Positions 59,053 to 64,000 of a stretch of DNA of 64,000 bases are shown here, piece after piece; within the stretch, counting starts at the first letter, position 1; every line of letters begins with the position of its first letter. The DNA comes from Bacillus sp. REN10 (GTDB lineage: Bacteria; Bacillota; Bacilli; Bacillales; Domibacillaceae), in the NCBI RefSeq assembly GCF_016820555.1, contig NZ_JADHDW010000002.1:381736-445735 (forward strand). The letters are read 5' to 3'. The notes below the pieces were generated by a model that was given only the letters and a program-made list of their open reading frames with translations, had not been told where the DNA came from and ran no database searches. The position numbers were made by a program, and so were the translations under genes.

Positions 59053-59418
59053 ATGAGTAAATTACTTTTGGATGAAAGGCCCTTAGTTATCATTCCTTCT
59101 TTAGCAACAAAGATCGGGCTGAACGAATCGATTATCCTACAGCAGGTCCACTACTGGTTGCAAAGTAGTGAGCATGAACATGATGGTCGTAAATGGGTTT
59201 ATAACACGTATGAACAATGGCAAGAACACTTTCCGTTTTGGTCCATAAGTACAATTCGCCGCTCTATTAAAAGTTTAGAAGATGCAGGTTTACTAATTGC
59301 CGGAAATTTTAATAAGCGGAAAAGTGACAAAACGAAATGGTATTCCATTGACTTTGAAAAAGTGGAGGGGTTGAACAGTCCATCTGTTCAAAACGAACAG
59401 TCCGAGTGTTCAAATTGA
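59053..59418 (+). CDS. Phage replication protein, N-terminal winged-helix part
   Basis: 121 residues. LIIPSLATKIGLNESIILQQ-type opening, VHYWLQSSEHEHDGRKWVY and FPFWSISTIRRSIKSLEDAG form a winged helix as found at the N-terminus of DnaD-domain phage replication proteins. The frame stops at TGA (59416-59418), and the DnaD part continues in the next frame. In related phages I recall both parts as one protein, so this may be a frameshift or a genuine two-gene split. Confidence 0.75.
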   Translation: MSKLLLDERPLVIIPSLATKIGLNESIILQQVHYWLQSSEHEHDGRKWVYNTYEQWQEHFPFWSISTIRRSIKSLEDAGLLIAGNFNKRKSDKTKWYSIDFEKVEGLNSPSVQNEQSECSN

Positions 59419-59972
59419 ACAGAACGTTACCAAAGAGTACTTCAAAGAGTACTTCAGATATTAAAAAAGAAGTTGAAGAAGATGCGCCTGTTCATGACCC
59501 AGTGAACAATCCATTTGATTTTTGGGAAAACAACGGATTTGGAACGCCTGGAAGTTTAATCACTCAAAAGATTATTTCTTGGTGTGAAGATCTTTCAGAT
59601 GAAATGGTTATATACGCAATGCAGCTGGCAGTGGAAAACGGCAAGACGAATTGGAATTACGTAGAGACGATTCTTAGAAGCTGGGCACAGAAGAGATTTA
59701 CGACTGTTGCTCAAGTTAAAGCGGATCAATTGGCATTTAAACAGCAGCGGTCTCAAAGAAAACAGCCTCGTGGTTATGGTCGTCCTATTCGTGAAGAAAA
59801 AGTGCCGGATTGGTTGAACAAACAAAATGATCAACAACAAGAAGCAGAATGTGCAGAATTCAAAAAAGAAGAACTAGAAGCGCAGCTAAAAAACGAGGCA
59901 GAGATCGAGAGGAAACGAGCAGAGCTAGAAGCAAGAATTAAAAACAGGCGATTAGGTCGTCAACGTGAATAA
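59406..59972 (+). CDS. DnaD-domain phage replication protein (C-terminal part)
   Basis: 188 residues. After a Ser/Thr/Lys-rich linker comes a DnaD domain: FDFWENNGFGTPGS at ~37-50 and the signature helix YVETILRSWAQKRF at 85-98 (Y85, I89, W93). The tail (135-188) is a charged coil with QQQ. It overlaps the upstream gene by 13 bases in the -1 frame. DnaD domains bring the helicase to the origin. No separate loader or helicase gene is seen nearby. Confidence 0.78.
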   Translation: MFKLNRTLPKSTSKSTSDIKKEVEEDAPVHDPVNNPFDFWENNGFGTPGSLITQKIISWCEDLSDEMVIYAMQLAVENGKTNWNYVETILRSWAQKRFTTVAQVKADQLAFKQQRSQRKQPRGYGRPIREEKVPDWLNKQNDQQQEAECAEFKKEELEAQLKNEAEIERKRAELEARIKNRRLGRQRE

Positions 59973-60071
59973 ACTAACGCTGGGTCAACTCTACTATTTG
60001 GCGCGCTATACGAAATACAGAGCCGCTGCATTGCGAGAACTGCAAAGGAGAGTGAATTCCTATGCAAGTAA
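59964..60071 (+). CDS. Very small hypothetical protein, 35 aa
   Basis: The GTG at 59964 overlaps the end of the DnaD gene. The product starts MNKLTLGQLYYLGALYEIQ. It overlaps the next gene by ten bases and carries that gene's AAAGGAG site. No clear ribosome binding site of its own. Plausible but weak. Confidence 0.4.
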
Positions 60072-60265
60072 ATAAATTTCGTTTTAAGAACCCAGCATTT
60101 CAGAAAGCATTTGAAGAAGGATTTGCTTTAGGAAGAGAGCACGGGATTAACAAAGCTACAAACTTTTTTAAATACAAGTTTGAGAGATTAGCAGAAGTTG
60201 AGGGCATTGGTCCAAAAACGCTTAAAAAAATAAAAAAGGCACTTGGGAAGGAGTATTTTGAATGA
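60062..60265 (+). CDS. Small phage protein with helix-hairpin-helix motif
   Basis: 67 residues. The C-terminal half EVEGIGPKTLKKIKKALG (residues ~45-62) is a helix-hairpin-helix, a non-specific DNA-backbone binding motif. The N-terminal half is basic and aromatic. AAAGGAG precedes the ATG at some distance. The stop overlaps the dUTPase start (ATGA). Possibly a DNA-binding accessory of replication or repair. Confidence 0.65.
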   Translation: MQVNKFRFKNPAFQKAFEEGFALGREHGINKATNFFKYKFERLAEVEGIGPKTLKKIKKALGKEYFE

Positions 60266-60891
60266 ATTTTGTTGAAGAGTTGAAAAATTTGCAAGTAATG
60301 CAACATGAACTGGATGAGAAGATCATCGAAACAAAAGGGTTGGAAGGGCAAGATCTATTTTTAAATATGCTGCTAGCTTTGTACACAGAAGTTGGAGAGA
60401 TGGCTAATGAATGGCGAGGATTTAAACATTGGAGTGATGATCAGGAACCAAGATATAAGGTTGAATGCCATTGTTGTAGAGGAAAAGGTGGTTTTACTGG
60501 AGTGTTTTCATCTATTCCAGACGAAAAGGAAATGTGTACTTATTGTAATGGATCAGGTATTCAAGAGCGTCCGCTACTTGAAGAATATGCAGATTGCTTT
60601 AGTTTCTTGTTGCACATTGGGAATGAACTAGACTTCCAGCCAATATTTTTATTCGAAAATGACATTGATGCAGGAAAGCCAATTACGGTGCGATTTTTAG
60701 AACTACACGGTGGTATATCCGTTCTCTATCATAACTGGAAACATGATGAACCATGCTTAGAGATCTATGAGTTCACGTTGAATAGGTTTTTATTCCTTGG
60801 TGAAGCGTTGGGATTCAGCCGAGAGCAGATCGTGGCCGCTTACAAAGAAAAGAATGCTATTAACCACGCGCGCCAAGAGAGCGGCTATTAG
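60262..60891 (+). CDS. Dimeric all-alpha dUTPase with inserted CxxCxGxG pair
   Basis: 209 residues of the dimeric dUTPase (MazG-related) family. Metal-binding acids lie in YTEVGEMANEWRGFKHW (E43, E46) and LLEEYADCF (E107/E108, D111). Between these halves are two DnaJ-like zinc half-sites, CHCCRGKG (69-76) and CTYCNGSG (92-99). It should hydrolyse dUTP to dUMP during phage replication. The zinc insert may shape the dimer or bind a partner. Confidence 0.82.
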   Translation: MNFVEELKNLQVMQHELDEKIIETKGLEGQDLFLNMLLALYTEVGEMANEWRGFKHWSDDQEPRYKVECHCCRGKGGFTGVFSSIPDEKEMCTYCNGSGIQERPLLEEYADCFSFLLHIGNELDFQPIFLFENDIDAGKPITVRFLELHGGISVLYHNWKHDEPCLEIYEFTLNRFLFLGEALGFSREQIVAAYKEKNAINHARQESGY

Positions 60892-60900
60892 GAGGGCGCT

Positions 60901-61131
60901 ATGATCAAAACAGGCACGGTGGAGAAATCAAAAGAAGTGCTATGCCAAGACTGTTACACGTTGGATCGTATAGCTGCTCGATTTGATCGAATGCAAATCA
61001 ATTTAGTGACTGTTGTAAATAAAGAAAGAGGACTTGGAGAATTTCAAAAAGTTCTGTCGCAACGCAAAAGGCAGGAGAAGTTTTCTCGCTATCCACAAAG
61101 CCTGCTTCAGAGCATGTTCAAACACTGGTAA
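60901..61131 (+). CDS. Hypothetical phage protein, 76 aa
   Basis: ATG 60901 preceded by GGAGGGCGCT, nine bases after the dUTPase stop. It holds one CQDC pair near residue 15 and is otherwise helical and basic. I do not recognise the family. An overlapping ORF in another frame (61034-61222) has no ribosome binding site. Confidence 0.6.
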   Translation: MIKTGTVEKSKEVLCQDCYTLDRIAARFDRMQINLVTVVNKERGLGEFQKVLSQRKRQEKFSRYPQSLLQSMFKHW

Positions 61132-61172
61132 CCGCTCATCATTCAGCGGACCACTTGAAAGGGGGTGTCAAT

Positions 61173-61661
61173 TTGAAGATCAGTCATGCGAACAGAGGGA
61201 AAGCATTGCAAAACGTTATTAATCTTACAAATCAGATTTACAGATTGAAAGGCTGGGCGGTCGTTGACGAAGTACCGACTCCTACTAAAAATATCCGTGG
61301 ACACATCGCATATGAAAAGAAGAGCACAGTCGATTATTACGGTATTACCCACGGCCGAGCACTTGCCTTTGACGCGAAAAGCACTAGGAATAAAACACGT
61401 TTTGATTTAAAGAATGTTCATGCACACCAAGTAGATTACTTACAGAGATTCAAAGATCAAGGTGGCCTTGCTTTCTTCATTATCGAATTTGCCACGCTGA
61501 ATCAGTCGTATTTTGTGCCATTTGATTTCTTGCACAAATACTGGCTAGCAGCGGAGAATGGTAGACCCAAGTCGATTCCAATTGCAGACATTGATCTGAA
61601 TTGCGAAAGGATTCGATCTGAAAGGGGTGTTGCCCTTGATTATTTAAAATACTGCAGTTAA
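61173..61661 (+). CDS. recU: Phage Holliday junction resolvase, RecU family
   Basis: 162 residues. The RecU start SHANRGKALQNVINLTNQ, the nuclease-core segment TVDYYGITHGRALAFDAKST and KNVHAHQVDYLQRF are present; the D-x-K pair is DAK. It cuts four-way junctions and branched replication products. The TTG at 61173 follows AAAGGGGGTG; the in-frame TTG at 61155 overlaps that site. Confidence 0.88.
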   Translation: MKISHANRGKALQNVINLTNQIYRLKGWAVVDEVPTPTKNIRGHIAYEKKSTVDYYGITHGRALAFDAKSTRNKTRFDLKNVHAHQVDYLQRFKDQGGLAFFIIEFATLNQSYFVPFDFLHKYWLAAENGRPKSIPIADIDLNCERIRSERGVALDYLKYCS

Positions 61662-61683
61662 TGCAACGAAAAGGATGAGGAAA

Positions 61684-62043
61684 ATGCAATTTTGTTTAAA
61701 TAGTTTCGCGGATGGCGCAATGGCTGAACGCTTTAATCAAGAAATGCAGAAAGTAATTGAAAATATCATGGACCCAAACACGGATCCCACAAAAGCAAGA
61801 AAAGTAACTTTGACGATCAGTGTTAAATCAAATGACAAACGCGAATTAATTAATGTAGCCGTACAAGGGAAATGTACATTAGCAGCGGCAAAAGATGTTG
61901 AAACACAGTTGCTAGTGGACTATGACGGTAACGGAAAAGTAACGGCTGGCGAGCTCAAATCTGGAGCAAAAGGTCAAACATTCATGGATACAGAAGGCGA
62001 TATCAGCACGGACACAGGTGAAAAGATCGTTAAGTTTAAATAA
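61684..62043 (+). CDS. Phage 'replication terminator protein' family
   Basis: 119 residues from ATG 61684 (in-frame ATG 61675 overlaps the AAAGGATGAGG site). FADGAMAERFNQEMQKVIEN and DPNTDPTKARKVTLTISV are family segments I know from Firmicutes phages, annotated replication terminator protein. That name is by annotation only. The C-terminal part is rich in Asp, Thr and Gly. It precedes another early gene by 44 bases. Confidence 0.68.
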   Translation: MQFCLNSFADGAMAERFNQEMQKVIENIMDPNTDPTKARKVTLTISVKSNDKRELINVAVQGKCTLAAAKDVETQLLVDYDGNGKVTAGELKSGAKGQTFMDTEGDISTDTGEKIVKFK

Positions 62044-62087
62044 ATTAGCCCCATTCAAATAAAACACACTATTAGGAGGAATTTTTC

Positions 62088-62795
62088 ATGATTAAAGAAG
62101 CATTTGAATACATCGTAGGTTTAGGAAATACACGCATGGTAGAGGTGGGAAACCAGCAATTCTCTACTCAGCGCTTGCACCTGGTTCCAGAACCAACACC
62201 GGAAGCTTTAACGGTACACAGCCTTTCTGGACTAATTGAATATATCAGCTCCAAATTTGATGGTGAAGACAAAGTGATGATCCACGTAAAGAGCCCAACA
62301 AATGTTACTTGTTTTTCATCTTACAATAACGACTTTAACCGTGAACATTTCATTACAGCTAAAGCGATGCTGCCTGAATTCACGTTTGACCGCTATTATG
62401 ATTCAGAAGATTTCAACATCAAGCTTCAAAGTGTGTTTGTAAAAAACGATGACCGTGACATCATGTTGAAAGTCGTTGGCAATATCAAAGAGGAGAACGT
62501 GAGAACAGTCGGTGATGATGGAGTCAGTCAAGCAGTGCAAGCTAAAACAGGTGTAGCAACAGTTGGTCTAGTAGAAGTGCCGAATCCAGTTTCATTAAAG
62601 CCATACAGAACTTTTGTTGAAGTGGATCAACCAGAAAGTAATTTCATTTTCCGTATGCAACAAGGACCACGTTGTGCATTGTTTGAAGCAGATGGCGGTG
62701 CATGGGAACTGCAAGCGATGAGAAACATTAAAGAATATTTAGCCGCTGCTCTTGAAGTAGAAATTGAATCAGGTCGTGTAGTCATTATCGCTTAA
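62088..62795 (+). CDS. Early phage protein of unknown function, 235 aa (possibly DUF2303-like)
   Basis: 235 residues, beginning IKEAFEYIVGLGNTRMVEV. HSLSGLIEYISSKFDG and CFSSYNNDFNREHFI resemble DUF2303/YfdQ-type phage proteins in layout, but I cannot confirm this by eye. TTAGGAGGAAT precedes the ATG. It commonly follows the replication-terminator family gene in related prophages. No enzymatic motif seen. Confidence 0.6.
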   Translation: MIKEAFEYIVGLGNTRMVEVGNQQFSTQRLHLVPEPTPEALTVHSLSGLIEYISSKFDGEDKVMIHVKSPTNVTCFSSYNNDFNREHFITAKAMLPEFTFDRYYDSEDFNIKLQSVFVKNDDRDIMLKVVGNIKEENVRTVGDDGVSQAVQAKTGVATVGLVEVPNPVSLKPYRTFVEVDQPESNFIFRMQQGPRCALFEADGGAWELQAMRNIKEYLAAALEVEIESGRVVIIA

Positions 62796-62861
62796 AAATA
62801 CAATACTCAGGCCGCTTCGCTGGATCGTAACTGCGGAGCGGCAAGGAGGTAAATGTAAATA

Positions 62862-63029
62862 GTGAAAGTTGTAATCAGAGATGATCGTACGAAATGGATG
62901 CAGCAAGAGGACAAAGAGTACACGTGCCGGACATTTTGTTCTTGGTACCGCCGCTGTTCCAGTCGCGTTGGATATGATTGTACGAAGTTTCGAGGGGACA
63001 TCATCCCTGCTATTTCTAACAGAAAATAA
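62862..63029 (+). CDS. Small Cys-rich phage protein, 55 aa
   Basis: GTG 62862 with AAGGAGGT upstream. The middle reads YTCRTFCSWYRRCSSRVGYD, with four Cys (CRTFC, RRC, YDC) in a spacing that could bind zinc or a cluster. An overlapping ORF at 62881-63084 in another frame is rejected. Function unknown. Confidence 0.6.
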   Translation: MKVVIRDDRTKWMQQEDKEYTCRTFCSWYRRCSSRVGYDCTKFRGDIIPAISNRK

Positions 63030-63043
63030 AAAGGAGAATGGAT

Positions 63044-63211
63044 ATGTACTTAGTGATTGTAAAAAATGTAGTGGGCGGGCATAACATTAAGAAATTTGAA
63101 TCCTTGGATGAAGCGAAAGAAGAAGTAAAAAAATGTGTCGAATTTGGCAAACGAGATGTGGCTATTGCTCAAGAGATTCCGATGAAGTTGAAGGTTGAAG
63201 TGGAATGTTGA
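63044..63211 (+). CDS. Small hypothetical phage protein, 55 aa
   Basis: ATG 63044 with AAAGGAG eight bases upstream, starting MYLVIVKNVVGGHNIKKFE. Beta-strand start followed by a charged helix (SLDEAKEEVKKCVEFG). The stop is joined to the next start as TGATG. Function unknown. Confidence 0.65.
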   Translation: MYLVIVKNVVGGHNIKKFESLDEAKEEVKKCVEFGKRDVAIAQEIPMKLKVEVEC

Positions 63212-63462
63212 TGAATAGGGCTAGTACAAAACCTTATAGTCCAGTTGCTCAAGCGATCAGGGAAGCGGCCGCTGCAGGAAATGAAGTCGCTCAGTATCTT
63301 ATCAGATCAAAGGATTACTTTACTCAGAAAGTAGAGAGACAGAGGAAAGAAGACAGCGTTAAATTGTTGCAACAAAAACTGGCTTGTACGAAGCATTCTA
63401 AAAAGCGAAAAGTAATCAAACAACAGCTAGATAGAGCACTAGAAATGAGAGCGGCAAAATGA
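63211..63462 (+). CDS. Hypothetical basic helical phage protein, 83 aa
   Basis: ATG 63211 in the TGATG junction; the in-frame ATG at 63205 lacks spacing to GAAGTGGA. Highly charged and helical (KVERQRKEDSVKLLQQKL; KKRKVIKQQLDRALEM). No family recognised. The stop overlaps the next start (ATGA). Confidence 0.6.
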   Translation: MNRASTKPYSPVAQAIREAAAAGNEVAQYLIRSKDYFTQKVERQRKEDSVKLLQQKLACTKHSKKRKVIKQQLDRALEMRAAK

Positions 63463-63632
63463 TTAGTTTATTTCATCTTTTATCGATAGCAAATCTAGTG
63501 GTGTCGTTATATTTAGTCTTGATCTATGGGTTATTACAAAATTGGCCACAAATGGCCGCTCATATTATTAAGGCTCTCGGATGGTCGGTACTGGCTACTA
63601 TAAGTGGAAGCGGGGGTGAAGAACATGAGTGA
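63459..63632 (+). CDS. Small membrane protein, 57 aa
   Basis: ATG 63459 overlaps the previous stop by four bases. One clear transmembrane helix (LLSIANLVVSLYLVLIYGLL) lies at the N-terminus, followed by a second weaker hydrophobic part and an acidic tail GEEHE. Holin-like in size but placed in the early region, so function is open. Confidence 0.55.
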   Translation: MISLFHLLSIANLVVSLYLVLIYGLLQNWPQMAAHIIKALGWSVLATISGSGGEEHE

Positions 63633-63810
63633 AAAAAAGAAGGAATGTCGGACTTGTCATTATTGGGAGAAAAGAATGGGAAATCTGGGGCGGTGCGATA
63701 ACGGGTGCAACCCGCGATACATTTTAGGAGCAAAGGATGCATTCACACATGATCAGCATCTATGTGAATGGTATTGGCCGAAACAGCAGCAAGAAGCTAC
63801 TAACGAATAA
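63625..63810 (+). CDS. Small zinc-ribbon-like phage protein, 61 aa
   Basis: ATG 63625 after GGGGGTGAAG. CRTCHYWEKR, CDNGC and a late HLCEWYWP give a CxxC...CxxxC...C pattern typical of small zinc-binding phage proteins. Overlaps the membrane protein gene by eight bases. An in-frame upstream start at 63604 would lie inside that gene. Confidence 0.6.
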   Translation: MSEKKKECRTCHYWEKRMGNLGRCDNGCNPRYILGAKDAFTHDQHLCEWYWPKQQQEATNE

Positions 63811-63815
63811 TAAAA

Positions 63816-63836
63816 AGCCGGGGTTTCTCCCGGCTC
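63816..63836 (+). terminator. Weak hairpin terminator in the early phage region
   Basis: AGCCGGG (63816-63822) pairs with CCCGGCT (63829-63835). Only a weak T-rich stretch follows. Confidence 0.5.
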
Positions 63837-63914
63837 TATCAAAAAATACAGGTATGCAGTGATTATAACAGATGAATGTTCGACACATATTACAACATAA
63901 AAGGAGGAGTTTAC

Positions 63915-64000
63915 ATGGAAGAGACAGCTTTCAAAGGAACTGTTCTGGAAGGAAGGGAAAGACGGTACACCGTAATCAATGAACGCGATGTAAAAAAGTA
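63915..64000 (+). CDS. Start of a phage gene cut by the window end
   Basis: ATG 63915 after AAAGGAGGAG; the frame is open to the window edge (METAFKG-type start, METAF preceded by one extra Glu; then VLEGRERRYTVINERD). Too short to identify. Confidence 0.6.
   Translation, partial: MEETAFKGTVLEGRERRYTVINERDVKK

Noticed and set aside
59406-59420. Programmed -1 ribosomal frameshift in the replication gene
   Set aside because: No slippery heptamer of the X-XXY-YYZ type at the overlap and no obvious stimulating hairpin right after it.
61034-61222. 62-codon ORF between two phage genes
   Set aside because: Overlaps both the 60901 gene and the recU start in other frames and lacks a ribosome binding site.
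62881-63084. 67-codon ORF overlapping the small Cys-rich gene
   Set aside because: No ribosome binding site and in another frame than the 55-codon gene at 62862, which has AAGGAGGT and a protein-like Cys pattern.

Overview
The window looks like a chromosomal segment of an endospore-forming member of the Bacillaceae (Bacillus sensu lato). It carries sporulation genes (spoVS, cotE, spoVK), Bacillus-type regulators (GlnR, GlpP, RicA), AAAGGAGG-type ribosome binding sites, frequent GTG/TTG starts, a LexA box of the Bacillus type and an S-box riboswitch. Much of the gene order matches the B. subtilis ymfF-to-glnA backbone. The species cannot be named from the sequence alone.

Layout. 1-9.1 kb: ymfF (5' end cut by the window edge), ymfH, ymfI, ymfJ, ymfK, a RodZ-like gene (ymfM), pgsA and cinA, then an S-box-controlled O-acetylhomoserine sulfhydrylase inserted between cinA and recA. 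9.5-25.7 kb: recA, rny, ymdB, spoVS, an M19 dipeptidase, korA-korB, miaB-ricA, cotE, mutS-mutL and a YdcF-like gene. 25.7-29.5 kb: a leftward BmrA-like ABC exporter with a MerR regulator, and a rightward MFS transporter. 29.5-35.4 kb: glycerol block glpP, ppk2 (opposite strand), glpF-glpK and glpD. Both glp transcripts appear to start with the same short motif followed by a terminator hairpin, as expected for GlpP antitermination. 35.6-39.3 kb: miaA, hfq, a sodium:alanine symporter and spoVK.

39.5-49.3 kb is a TetR gene followed by nine tightly packed genes. They encode the leucine/isovalerate degradation route (acyl-CoA dehydrogenase, acyl-CoA ligase, biotin carboxylase, biotin carrier, carboxyltransferase, enoyl-CoA hydratase, HMG-CoA lyase) plus both subunits of a 3-oxoacid CoA-transferase, so acetoacetate can be activated. 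A palindrome in front of the first gene is a likely TetR operator. Then follow yvgT, hflX, ynbB and glnR-glnA, the last with two GlnR boxes.

54.7 kb to the end is the left part of a prophage or related integrative element placed directly behind the glnA terminator. The leftward side holds a tyrosine integrase, a small HTH protein and a LexA/CI-type repressor with self-cleavage residues. The rightward side holds a Cro-like protein, a DUF771 protein, an AntA/ORF6C antirepressor, several very small overlapping genes, a replication protein in two overlapping frames, a dimeric dUTPase with an inserted zinc-knuckle pair, RecU, a 'replication terminator'-family protein and unknown early proteins. 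Three similarly spaced operator-like sites lie between the repressor and the Cro-like gene, and a fourth lies inside the Cro-like gene. No structural, packaging or lysis genes are in view because the element runs past the window end. No tRNA, rRNA, CRISPR array or insertion sequence was seen.
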